15,544 nt of DNA. It comes from JBEIFW01 sp044370695. Lineage in GTDB: Bacteria > Actinomycetota > Acidimicrobiia > Acidimicrobiales > Ilumatobacteraceae. A program made the position numbers and the translations under genes. Of this stretch, positions 1 to 7,779 are shown piece by piece. Where the stretch lies: assembly GCA_044370695.1 (NCBI GenBank), contig JBILVB010000094.1:1-15544 (forward strand), given 5' to 3'. The notes under the pieces are model-generated. The model was not told where the DNA came from and made no database searches. It worked only from the letters and a program-made list of their open reading frames with translations. Each line of letters begins with the position of its first letter. Position 1 is the first letter of the stretch.

Positions 1-226
1 TCGCCAGGCCCGGCGGGCCCTCGACGGCGCCCGCCGGCTCGGTCACGACGGCGTGGTTCGAGCGTTCGCCCTCCTGGCCGAGGCCGACAGCGGCCTGCGC
101 GGTGGCTCGGGCTGGCCCGAGCGGGCCGTGGTCGAGGTGCTCGTCGCCCGCCTGGCCCGCTCGGTGCGGCCGGCGGCGCGCAGCCGGCCCGCAGCGGCGG
201 GCCGGGGCGGCGTCAGGCCGCGTTGA
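1..226 (+). CDS. holA: DNA polymerase III subunit delta, C-terminal end only
   Basis: Partial gene entering from the left edge; the readable frame begins at base 2 and gives 74 codons before a TGA at 224-226. HolA is the clamp-loader delta subunit, which opens the beta sliding clamp during replication. The segment reads as helical C-terminal sequence with ALLAEAD, a GWPE turn and VVEVLVARLAR, a pattern typical of the end of actinobacterial delta subunits, followed by a short Arg/Ala/Gly-rich tail. Its position just before a convergent rpsT and then lepA matches the conserved actinobacterial order, which carries much of the identification. The last 14 bases overlap the 3' end of rpsT on the other strand. 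No domain core is visible in the window, so the call rests on the tail and the neighbours. Confidence 0.72.
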   Translation, partial: RQARRALDGARRLGHDGVVRAFALLAEADSGLRGGSGWPERAVVEVLVARLARSVRPAARSRPAAAGRGGVRPR

Positions 227-464
227 GCTTCTTGGCCAGCCGGCTCTTGCGGCGGGCGGCGGCGTTCTTGTGGATGACGCCCTTGGCGGCGGCCATGTCG
301 AGGCGCTTCTGGGCCAGGCGGGCCAGGGCGGTCGCATCCTCGGTGCCGGCGGCACGGGCAGCGGCCTTGACGCGCGTCTTCAGTTCGCTGCGCACGGCCT
401 TGTTCCGCTCGGCGCGCTTGGCGTTCGTGAGGATGCGCTTCTTCTGGCTCTTGATGTTCGCCAC
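213..464 (-). CDS. rpsT: 30S ribosomal protein S20
   Basis: Encodes an 83-residue basic protein that binds 16S rRNA early in small-subunit assembly. It begins MANIKSQKKRILTN, the hallmark S20 start, and contains AERNKAVRSELKT and a C-terminal HKNAAARRKSRLAKKL stretch; length matches the family (about 85-90 residues). The start codon is GTG (462-464 read on the minus strand), the only start giving the conserved N-terminus. A purine-rich stretch (GGACGGACGGGA) lies directly upstream and may serve as ribosome binding site. A -10-like TAGGTT sits about 58 bases upstream, so the mRNA probably has a leader. The gene is divergent from lepA and its stop lies inside the 3' end of holA. Confidence 0.97.
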   Translation of the reverse strand: MANIKSQKKRILTNAKRAERNKAVRSELKTRVKAAARAAGTEDATALARLAQKRLDMAAAKGVIHKNAAARRKSRLAKKLNAA

Positions 465-521
465 GGTCCCGTCCGTCCAGCTGATCGTGCGGACGCCGAA
501 GCGGCGCCCAAGGGCCCCGAA

Positions 522-527
522 AACCTA
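522..527 (-). promoter_or_regulatory. Candidate -10 hexamer (TAGGTT) for rpsT
   Basis: Read on the minus strand the hexamer is TAGGTT, followed by a T-rich run that is rare in this GC-rich DNA. It lies 57 bases before the GTG of rpsT, which would give a leader of about 50 bases. No clear -35 box is seen. The 465-605 interval serves two divergent genes. Confidence 0.4.
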
Positions 528-562
528 GCAGGCCGTCCCGGGGCTGCCCAACCGCCCACTGG

Positions 563-568
563 TAGGCT
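563..568 (+). promoter_or_regulatory. Candidate -10 hexamer (TAGGCT) for lepA
   Basis: TAGGCT lies 37 bases before the lepA ATG at 606. It has the same TAG(G/C)NT form as the -10-like hexamers before several other genes in this window, but the distance implies a leader of about 30 bases. No Shine-Dalgarno site is visible between it and the ATG. Confidence 0.35.
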
Positions 569-605
569 CGCCCACCGGCCGGTCCCACCCGGCCGCCCCC
601 CGCTC

Positions 606-2390
<1,785 letters not shown>

Positions 2391-2391
2391 C

Positions 2392-3648
2392 GTGGCGGCC
2401 CCGAGCCCCGCCGGGCCGGTGGCGAGATCGGGGTGGGGTCGGTCCCCGACGTTCCGCTCGCTGCGCCATCCCAACGCCCGGCGCTACTTCTTCGGGCTCG
2501 TCGTGTCCAACGCCGGCACCTGGCTGCAGTCGACGGCGATGGCGTGGCTGGTGCTCGAGTTGACCGACGACGCCGGTGCGTTGGGCGCGGTGACCGGCGC
2601 GCAGTTCCTCCCGCAGTTGCTGTTCGGGCCGTGGGCCGGCGCGATCGCCGATCGCCGCCATCGCCAGAACCAGGTCGTGCTCACCCAGGCGCTCGCGATG
2701 GTGCAGGCGTTCGTGCTCGGCGCCTTGACCCTGACGGGCCACGTGAACGTCCCCGCCGTGTACGTCCTGGCCGTGGTGCTCGGGGTGGTGAGCGCCTTCG
2801 ACAACCCGGCGCGCCGCTCGCTCATCACCGAACTGGTCGAGCCCGACGAGGTCGCGAACGCCATGTCGCTCAACACCGCAGTGATGACCGGCTCCCGGGT
2901 GATCGGCCCGGCGTTGGCCGGGGTGCTGATCGCCGTGGTCGGCACGGGCTGGTGCTTCGTACTCAACGGGGTGTCGTTCGTGGCGGTGCTCGTGGCGCTG
3001 CTCACGATGGACCGGGCGGCGATCCACCGGGCGGCCCCGGCGGCCAAGGCCAAGGGTCAGGTGCGCGAGGGGTTCCGGGCGATCCTGGGCGACCCGGTGT
3101 TGCGGATCGCGTTCGCGGTGCTGGTCGTCGTTTCCACGTTGTCGTTCAACTACAACGTCGCCATCCCGACGCTCGTGAAGCGGGCCTTCGGTGGCGGGTC
3201 GGGGCAGTTCGGGCTGATGCTGGCGGTCAGCAGCGTCGGGAGCCTGCTCGGTGCGCTCGTCGTCGCGTCGCGCCCCCCGCAGGTCCGCATGGTGCTGGTG
3301 GCCTGTGCGGGTCTCGGTGCGTCGATGGCTGCGGCGGCGTGGTCGCCGACGCTGTGGTTGTCGATGCTGTTCGCGATCCCGATGGGCCTCGCCGGTTCGG
3401 GCCTGGTCGCGATCACCTCGGGCCTGCTCGTCAACCGGGTGGCCCCCAACCTGCGCGGTCGGGTCCTCGCGCTCCAGGCCACGGTGTTCCTCGGCTCCAC
3501 CCCGATCGGATCGCCGATCGTGGGCTTCGCCGCCGAGCACTTCGGCAGCCGCTGGGGCCTCGGGATCGGGGGGATCGCGGCGCTCGTCATGGCGCCGCTC
3601 GGCTGGGTGGCGTGGCGACACTCGGTGGTCAAGAGCCGGCAGGACTGA
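2392..3648 (+). CDS. MFS transporter, probable drug/metabolite exporter
   Basis: A 418-residue integral membrane protein of the major facilitator superfamily, most like the EntS/MFS_3 exporter type. It has about 12 hydrophobic segments. The loop 2-3 signature is visible at residues 79-93 (GPWAGAIADRRHRQN), and a second G-rich segment with a following RGR occurs in the second half (residues 333-357). The N-terminal LRHPNARRYFFGLVVSNAG is typical of this subfamily. Translation starts at GTG 2392, one base after the lepA stop, which implies translational coupling; the N-terminal 20 residues are poor in hydrophobic residues and lie in the cytoplasm. No substrate can be assigned. This gene interrupts the usual actinobacterial spacing between lepA and the hemW/hrcA group. 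Confidence 0.9.
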   Translation: MAAPSPAGPVARSGWGRSPTFRSLRHPNARRYFFGLVVSNAGTWLQSTAMAWLVLELTDDAGALGAVTGAQFLPQLLFGPWAGAIADRRHRQNQVVLTQALAMVQAFVLGALTLTGHVNVPAVYVLAVVLGVVSAFDNPARRSLITELVEPDEVANAMSLNTAVMTGSRVIGPALAGVLIAVVGTGWCFVLNGVSFVAVLVALLTMDRAAIHRAAPAAKAKGQVREGFRAILGDPVLRIAFAVLVVVSTLSFNYNVAIPTLVKRAFGGGSGQFGLMLAVSSVGSLLGALVVASRPPQVRMVLVACAGLGASMAAAAWSPTLWLSMLFAIPMGLAGSGLVAITSGLLVNRVAPNLRGRVLALQATVFLGSTPIGSPIVGFAAEHFGSRWGLGIGGIAALVMAPLGWVAWRHSVVKSRQD

Positions 3649-3649
3649 C

Positions 3650-3655
3650 TACTCT
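3650..3655 (+). promoter_or_regulatory. Candidate -10 hexamer (TACTCT) of a leaderless promoter
   Basis: TACTCT lies 8 bases before the GTG at 3664, the same geometry as the -10-like hexamers before hemW, uvrB and folD. It starts three bases after the last codon base of the MFS gene. No -35 box recognised. Confidence 0.4.
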
Positions 3656-3663
3656 GCGTCGCC

Positions 3664-4149
3664 GTGGGGGAGGCTTCGGTGGCCGTGGCCGTGGTCGTGG
3701 ACGCGCGCAACGTGCACGGCTTCCTCGGTCGCCTGCTGGACCAACCTGTGGTGCCGTCCGTCGCTGCGGTCGTGGAGAGCCTCGCCGGGTACGGGTTGCG
3801 TCCGGTCTCGGTCTCGGTGGGGGTCGCCATCGCGCCGGGACGGTCGGGGTCCGAGGCGCTGCGAGGTCGGTCCGAGCGCAACCGGCTCTACGCCGAGGCG
3901 ATCGACGCTCACCCGCTCGGCCGGGCCGTGCGTGGGGTGCCGGTTGGCCAACGACATCGCAACGGGTCGCAGCGAGGTTGCGGCGCTCGTGCTCTTGTCG
4001 GTGCGTACGCCCTCATCCCGCGCCGCGGCGACTGGCGCGTGGTCGATCCCGCCGATGCGAAGCATCACGACGAGCTCGGCCGTCCGATGGTCAAGGTCGA
4101 GTCGATGAATTGCGCCGGCCTGCCGGGTGCGGTGTCCTTGGTCGCATGA
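3664..4149 (+). CDS. Small NYN-nuclease-like protein, possibly decayed
   Basis: A 161-residue open frame starting at GTG. The N-terminus, VAVVVDARNVHGFLGRLL, has a hydrophobic strand followed by D13-x-x-N16, as in NYN/PIN-like RNA nuclease domains, and the next 90 residues alternate strands and helices plausibly. After about residue 90 the frame becomes Arg/Gly/Cys-rich with poor third-position GC (roughly 3940-4010). In the +1 frame the same DNA (3944-4000) reads LANDIATGRSEVAALVLLS, which looks much more protein-like; after about 4025 the original frame again has GC-rich third positions. This suggests two frame changes or an internal deletion, so the product may not fold as a full NYN domain and its later acidic catalytic residues are not evident. 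An alternative in-frame GTG is at 3679. Family assignment is from the N-terminal motif only. Confidence 0.5.
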   Translation: MGEASVAVAVVVDARNVHGFLGRLLDQPVVPSVAAVVESLAGYGLRPVSVSVGVAIAPGRSGSEALRGRSERNRLYAEAIDAHPLGRAVRGVPVGQRHRNGSQRGCGARALVGAYALIPRRGDWRVVDPADAKHHDELGRPMVKVESMNCAGLPGAVSLVA

Positions 4150-4163
4150 GCGCGCCGCGCGCA

Positions 4164-4198
4164 GGGCTTGGCAGTCGGTAGCATCGACTGCCAAGCCC
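4164..4198. promoter_or_regulatory. CIRCE-like operator for HrcA
   Basis: A perfect 14-bp inverted repeat (4164-4177 with 4185-4198) separated by 7 bases. Its inner part reads TTGGCAGTC-N9-GACTGCCAA, the same 9-9-9 geometry as the CIRCE consensus TTAGCACTC-N9-GAGTGCTAA and matching it at 7 of 9 positions in each arm, with both differences mirrored in the other arm. It lies 18 bases before the hrcA ATG. HrcA is known to repress from CIRCE sites, so autoregulation is the natural inference. Confidence 0.82.
4179..4184 (+). promoter_or_regulatory. Candidate -10 hexamer (TAGCAT) of hrcA inside the CIRCE spacer
   Basis: TAGCAT occupies six of the seven central bases of the inverted repeat at 4164-4198. 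Bound HrcA would cover it and block RNA polymerase. A start site 6-8 bases downstream would give a leader of roughly 25 bases before the ATG at 4217. Confidence 0.5.
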
Positions 4199-4216
4199 AC
4201 CGGACGCCTGACCACC

Positions 4217-5212
4217 ATGCTCGACGACCGAAAGACCGCCATCCTCCGGGCCGTGGTCCGCGAGTACATCGAGACCGCACAGCCGGTCGGGTCCGGTCAC
4301 GTCGCTCGCGCGCCGGGGGTCAACGTGTCGTCGGCGACGATCCGCAACGAGATGGCGGTGCTCGAACAGGAGGGCTACCTGGCCCAGCCCCACACGTCGG
4401 CGGGTCGGGTGCCGACGGACAAGGGCTACCGCTTCTACGTCGACCACCTCACCGAGCGCGGGCGGCTCGACGACGGCCGCGCCTCGGAGGTCCGCCAGTT
4501 CTTCGCCAGCACGCACGGAGCGATCGAACAGATGCTGCGAGACACCTCCCGGCTGCTGTCGGACCTGACGAGCTACGCCGCCATCGTGACGTCCCCGCAT
4601 GCCACCCGGGCCACGGTGCGGTCGGTGCAACTCGTCGCGCTGAGCGCCCGGCAGGCCGTGGTCGTGATCGTGCTGTCCAACGGTGCGGTGGAGAACCGGC
4701 AGCTCGAATGGGACGACGACGCGAGCGACGTCGCCGTCGCCGCGGCGGGAACGCACCTCGCAGCGGGTCTGGTGGGCACGTCGTTGCCGCCGGAAGGGAA
4801 GGCTGCGCCCTCGGGGGACGACACGGTCGACCGGCTGTGCGCCCAGGTCCACCGGCGTCTGTCCGGGGATTCCGGCGACGACGACGTCTACGTCGGCGGG
4901 GTGGCCACCATGACCCGCGCGTTCGAGGCGGTCGAGGTCGTGCGCTCGATCCTGCACACGCTCGAGCAGCAGTACATCGTCGTGTCGCTCGTGCGCGACA
5001 TCCTCGATCGAGGGTTGTCGGTCGCCATCGGTGCCGAGCACGGCGTCGAGCCGCTCGCGGCCTGCTCGCTCGTGGTGGCCCCGTACTTCGTCGAGGGCGA
5101 GCCGGTCGGCACCGTCGGGGTGCTCGGCCCGACCCGGATGGACTACCCGCGGGCCCTCGCAGCAGTCGACGTCGTGAGCGAACGTCTCGGTCGTCGTCTC
5201 TCGGACCGCTGA
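4217..5212 (+). CDS. hrcA: Heat-inducible transcription repressor HrcA
   Basis: A 331-residue repressor of heat-shock operons that binds CIRCE operators and needs GroEL for activity in studied species. The N-terminal winged helix-turn-helix is clear: LDDRKTAILRAVVREYIETA at residues 2-21, PVGSGHVA at 23-30 and VSSATIRNEMAVLEQEGYL at 37-55, followed by the family signature HTSAGRVPTDKGYRFYVD at 59-76. The remaining HrcA dimerisation domain ends with the typical GTVGVLGPTRMDYPRA segment. ATG at 4217 gives the standard family N-terminus; longer in-frame starts would run through the CIRCE-like operator and are rejected. It stands 23 bases before dnaJ, the usual actinobacterial hrcA-dnaJ pair. Confidence 0.97.
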   Translation: MLDDRKTAILRAVVREYIETAQPVGSGHVARAPGVNVSSATIRNEMAVLEQEGYLAQPHTSAGRVPTDKGYRFYVDHLTERGRLDDGRASEVRQFFASTHGAIEQMLRDTSRLLSDLTSYAAIVTSPHATRATVRSVQLVALSARQAVVVIVLSNGAVENRQLEWDDDASDVAVAAAGTHLAAGLVGTSLPPEGKAAPSGDDTVDRLCAQVHRRLSGDSGDDDVYVGGVATMTRAFEAVEVVRSILHTLEQQYIVVSLVRDILDRGLSVAIGAEHGVEPLAACSLVVAPYFVEGEPVGTVGVLGPTRMDYPRALAAVDVVSERLGRRLSDR

Positions 5213-5219
5213 GCCCCGG

Positions 5220-5225
5220 TAGCGT
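5220..5225 (+). promoter_or_regulatory. Candidate -10 hexamer (TAGCGT) before dnaJ
   Basis: TAGCGT starts 8 bases after the hrcA stop and ends 10 bases before the dnaJ ATG. It could drive dnaJ-rsmE separately from the HrcA-controlled promoter. No -35 box is recognised and there is no Shine-Dalgarno site between it and the ATG. Confidence 0.45.
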
Positions 5226-5235
5226 CGGTCGGGTC

Positions 5236-6357
5236 ATGGCGGACTTCTACGAATTGCTCGGCGTGGCCAGCACGGCGAGCGCGGACGACATCAAGAGCGC
5301 TTACCGCCGCAAGGCGCGCGAACTCCACCCGGACGCCAACCCCGACAATCCGTCGGCCGAGGAGCAGTTCAAGGCGGTCGCTGCGGCGTACGCAGTGCTC
5401 TCCGATCCGGAGCAGCGGGCCCGGTACGACCGCTTCGGCGAGGCCGGGGTCCAGGCCGGCGCGTCCGGGGGTTCGGATCCGTTCTTCGGCTCGGGCGGCC
5501 TGGGCGACATCTTCGAGGCCGTCTTCGGCGGGGGGATGTTCGGCGGTCGTCCGGGCGGCCCGGCCGGACCGCCGCGCGGGCAGGACGTCGAGACCGTCGT
5601 GGATCTCAGCTTCGAGCAGGCGGTGTTCGGAGCGACGGTGCCCGTCACCGTGCGCACTGCGGTCCGCTGCACGAACTGCAGCGGGTCGGGCGCCGGGGAG
5701 GGCACCAAGCCCGTCACCTGCGTCGAGTGCGGTGGGGTGGGGCAGGTGCGCCGGGTGCGTCAGAGCCTCCTCGGGCAGATGGTGACCGCTGCGCCGTGCC
5801 CGCGCTGCAGCGGGTACGGCGAGGTGGTGGTCACCCCGTGCACCACCTGTCGGGGTGAGGGTCGTGTGATCGAACAGCCGACGCTGAACGTGCCCGTGCC
5901 GGCCGGGGTGGACACCGGGTCCACCCTGCGGTTGTCCGGCCGCGGGCCCGTCGGCCCCCGGGGTGGTCCCGCCGGCGACGTGTACGTCCACTTGCGGGTG
6001 CAGCCGCACGAGCGGTTCCACCGCGACGGCGACGACGTGGTCGCCGTACTTGCGATCTCCATCGCGCAGGCGGCACTCGGCACGAGTGTCACGTTCGCCA
6101 CCCTCGATGGCGACGAGCAGCTCACCGTGCCCGCCGGAACCCCGCACGGACGGGAGTTCAGACTCCGCGGTCGAGGCGTGCCACGCGCGACGGGGCGGGG
6201 TCGGGGAGATCTCCGGGTCGTGGTCGACGTCGTCGTGCCGTCCAAGCTGTCGCGGGCCCAGGAGGAGTTGCTGCGGCGGTACGCCGAAGAGGCCGGTGAG
6301 CAGGTGCTGCCGGCCGACGCCGGCCTGCTGTCGAAGATCCGCTCGGCCTTCCGGTGA
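5236..6357 (+). CDS. dnaJ: Chaperone DnaJ (Hsp40, type I)
   Basis: A 373-residue co-chaperone that delivers unfolded proteins to DnaK and stimulates its ATPase. The J domain covers residues 4-68 with the essential HPD at 31-33. A Gly/Phe-rich linker follows (about 75-112, with DPFFGSGG and FGGGMFGG). Four zinc-binding CxxCxGxG repeats are complete: C145/C148, C162/C165, C188/C191 and C202/C205, so this is a full type I DnaJ. The C-terminal substrate-binding domain has LRLSGRGPVGPRGGPAGDVY and the usual PHGREFRLRGRGVP. Length is normal. It lies directly after hrcA, and its last bases overlap the rsmE start. Many actinobacteria have two DnaJ copies; this is the HrcA-linked one (DnaJ2 type), not the dnaK-grpE-linked copy. 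Confidence 0.97.
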   Translation: MADFYELLGVASTASADDIKSAYRRKARELHPDANPDNPSAEEQFKAVAAAYAVLSDPEQRARYDRFGEAGVQAGASGGSDPFFGSGGLGDIFEAVFGGGMFGGRPGGPAGPPRGQDVETVVDLSFEQAVFGATVPVTVRTAVRCTNCSGSGAGEGTKPVTCVECGGVGQVRRVRQSLLGQMVTAAPCPRCSGYGEVVVTPCTTCRGEGRVIEQPTLNVPVPAGVDTGSTLRLSGRGPVGPRGGPAGDVYVHLRVQPHERFHRDGDDVVAVLAISIAQAALGTSVTFATLDGDEQLTVPAGTPHGREFRLRGRGVPRATGRGRGDLRVVVDVVVPSKLSRAQEELLRRYAEEAGEQVLPADAGLLSKIRSAFR

Positions 6358-7040
6358 TCGGGCCGGCCGCCGCTGCGGCCGCAGCGCACGCCTTCGTCGC
6401 CGATCTCGAGCATCCCGTCCTCGCCGACGCGGACCGGCACCACCTGGAGCGGGTGCTGCGGTTGCGCACCGGGGAGCTCCTCACGGTCGCCGACGGGGCC
6501 GGGCGGTGGCGGCCGGTCCGGTTCGGTGCCGAACTGGTGCCGGACGGTCCGACCGTCGAGGACCCGTCGCCCGGCCGTTCGGTGGTCGTCGCGGTGGCGT
6601 TGCTGAAGGGCGACCGGCTCGAGTCCGCAGTGCAGAAGCTCGTCGAGGTCGGGGTCGACGCCGTGGTGCTGTTCCCGGCTGCTCGCAGCGTGGTCAGGTG
6701 GGATGACGGCAAGCGTGACCGGCACCTCGAGCGGATGACCCGCGTGGCGAGGGAGGCCGCGATGCAGAGTCGCAGGTCGCGCCTGGCCGAACTGCGGTGG
6801 CTCGACTCCACCGCAGCGGTGGCAGCGCTGCCCGGCGTCGTGCGCGCTGACCGTGGCGGCGAGCTGTTGGGCGACTGCGCGCCGACGGTGGTCATGGTCG
6901 GGCCGGAGGGCGGCTGGAGCGACGAGGAACGGCGCCTGACGGTGCCCGTGGTGTCGCTCGGCGCCCACGTTCTGCGCGCAGACACCGCAGCCGTGGTCGC
7001 CGGGTGGTCGCTGACGACCAGACGGAATCTTGAGAGATGA
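6354..7040 (+). CDS. rsmE: 16S rRNA (uracil-1498-N3)-methyltransferase RsmE
   Basis: A 228-residue SPOUT-class methyltransferase that methylates U1498 of 16S rRNA using S-adenosylmethionine. The N-terminal PUA-like part has DADRHHLERVLRLRTGE (about residues 26-42). The knotted SPOUT region has EVGVDAVVLFPAARSVV, AAMQSRRSRL, the cofactor loop VMVGPEGGWSDEE (GPEGG at 183-187) and the closing SLGAHVLRADTAA. The GTG start overlaps the dnaJ stop in a GTGA, so the two are translationally coupled. dnaJ-rsmE is a common actinobacterial pair. An Ala-rich N-terminal extension (AAAAAAAHAF) is slightly unusual but harmless. Confidence 0.95.
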   Translation: MIGPAAAAAAAHAFVADLEHPVLADADRHHLERVLRLRTGELLTVADGAGRWRPVRFGAELVPDGPTVEDPSPGRSVVVAVALLKGDRLESAVQKLVEVGVDAVVLFPAARSVVRWDDGKRDRHLERMTRVAREAAMQSRRSRLAELRWLDSTAAVAALPGVVRADRGGELLGDCAPTVVMVGPEGGWSDEERRLTVPVVSLGAHVLRADTAAVVAGWSLTTRRNLER

Positions 7041-7068
7041 GTCAATCGGCCTACTACAGTGACGGTTC

Positions 7069-7105
7069 CGCCTAGTCTGAGCGACCCAATTCGCCACTCT
7101 AGGCG
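7069..7105. repeat. 7-bp inverted repeat upstream of the BldD-like gene
   Basis: CGCCTAG (7069-7075) and CTAGGCG (7099-7105) are perfect inverted arms 23 bases apart. They lie in a relatively AT-rich 161-base spacer (7041-7201) between rsmE and the BldD-like gene. A TAGTCT hexamer (7073-7078) and a TATGAT hexamer (7107-7112) at or beside the arms could each be a -10 element. The spacing fits two protein contact sites more than a tight hairpin. Function is inferred only. Confidence 0.35.
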
Positions 7106-7106
7106 T

Positions 7107-7112
7107 TATGAT
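7107..7112 (+). promoter_or_regulatory. Candidate -10 hexamer (TATGAT) for the BldD-like gene
   Basis: TATGAT is one mismatch from the TATAAT consensus and is the best -10 in the spacer, 89 bases before the ATG at 7202. Competing options are TAGTCT at 7073-7078 and TTGAGA (7030-7035) with TACTAC (7052-7057), 16 bases apart. The sequence does not decide among them; all imply a leader of more than 80 bases. Confidence 0.35.
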
Positions 7113-7201
7113 TCGGTCAATTCACACGATGAGTGGTTACCGGGCTCCTACGCTGCGTCGGCGAACCCAGCTGACGAGTGCCTCCGGCGGAAGTGGACAC
7201 C

Positions 7202-7717
7202 ATGAGCGCGAACGAAGACGAGAAGTACGACGGGTTGTACGGACGCAGGGTGGGCGAGCGCCTTCGGGCGATTCGACGCCAGAAGCGCCTGTCGTTGCAG
7301 GAGGTGGAGGCCAGCTCGGGCCAGGAGTTCCGAGCGTCGGTGCTCGGCGCCTACGAGCGGGGCGAGCGTCAGATCTCGGTGCCTCGGCTGCAGCGGCTCG
7401 CCGCGTTCTACGCCGTGCCGGTGGACCAGCTCCTGCCGGCCGACGACGGCCCGGCCTTCGAAGAGCGCGACGACCGAGTCGGCGATCGCAAGATCGTGCT
7501 CGACCTCAGCAAGGTCGACGAGCGCCAGGGTCCGGAGTTCCGGATGCTCAAGCGCTACCTGTCGATGATCCAGGTGCAGCGCCAGGACTTCAACGGGCGG
7601 GTGCTCACGATCCGCAGCGACGATCTGCGGGCCATCGCCTGCATCCTCGACACGACGGCCGAAGGTGCGGTTCGCCGTCTCGACGATCTCGGTCTGCGGT
7701 ACGCCCGCTCGGCCTGA
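7202..7717 (+). CDS. bldD: BldD-like transcriptional regulator with c-di-GMP-binding signature
   Basis: A 171-residue regulator with the two-domain plan of Streptomyces BldD, which represses developmental genes when dimerised by cyclic di-GMP. The N-terminal XRE-type helix-turn-helix covers residues 14-79 (VGERLRAIRRQKRLSLQEVE, SVLGAYERGERQISVPRLQRLA, then the AVPVDQLLP end). After a charged linker the C-terminal domain (about 97-165) contains R127-Q-D129, eight residues, then R138-S-D-D141: exactly the RxD-X8-RxxD motif that binds the c-di-GMP tetramer in BldD. ATG at 7202 follows a purine-rich GGAAGTGGA; a longer start at GTG 7178 adds eight residues and is less likely. It is transcribed after rsmE but separated by 161 bases, so probably independently. 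In Streptomyces bldD is not next to dnaJ/hemW. Confidence 0.85.
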   Translation: MSANEDEKYDGLYGRRVGERLRAIRRQKRLSLQEVEASSGQEFRASVLGAYERGERQISVPRLQRLAAFYAVPVDQLLPADDGPAFEERDDRVGDRKIVLDLSKVDERQGPEFRMLKRYLSMIQVQRQDFNGRVLTIRSDDLRAIACILDTTAEGAVRRLDDLGLRYARSA

Positions 7718-7725
7718 CGTCCGAG

Positions 7726-7749
7726 CCCGGGCCGACCGGGGTGCCCGGG
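7726..7749 (+). terminator. Candidate terminator hairpin after the BldD-like gene
   Basis: CCCGGGC (7726-7732) can pair with GCCCGGG (7743-7749) over a 10-base loop, 8 bases after the stop codon. All seven pairs are G-C. There is no T-run after it, so it would be a stem-only terminator of the kind proposed for actinobacteria, or just GC-rich spacer. Confidence 0.35.
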
Positions 7750-7766
7750 GGCGGACCGGGTGCCCG

Positions 7767-7772
7767 TAGCCT
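7767..7772 (+). promoter_or_regulatory. Leaderless promoter -10 (TAGCCT) of hemW
   Basis: TAGCCT is followed by 7 bases and then the hemW ATG at 7780, placing a transcription start at or next to the A of the ATG. No Shine-Dalgarno site and no clear -35 box are present. Confidence 0.55.
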
Positions 7773-7779
7773 CGGGGTC

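Noticed and set aside
2433..4181. A 582-codon plus-strand frame overlapping the MFS gene and the NYN-like gene
   Set aside because: It is out of frame with the MFS protein, is Arg/Gly-rich throughout, and has no start context; it only shows that stops are rare here.
7030..7047. TTGA-N8-TCAA symmetry at the rsmE end, recalling the HspR operator HAIR (CTTGAGT-N7-ACTCAAG)
   Set aside because: Arms are only 4 bases and the spacing is wrong for HAIR; chance is enough to explain it.
7734..7766. Two near-copies of GACCGGGTGCCCG (7734-7747 with one extra G, and 7754-7766)
   Set aside because: Short, GC-only direct repeat in a GC-rich spacer; part of it forms the possible hairpin after the BldD-like gene, and no other role is supported.
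7108..7779. Extension of hemW upstream to an ATG at 7108
   Set aside because: The added sequence overlaps the BldD-like gene completely and does not resemble HemW, and the ATG at 7780 has a -10 at the expected distance.
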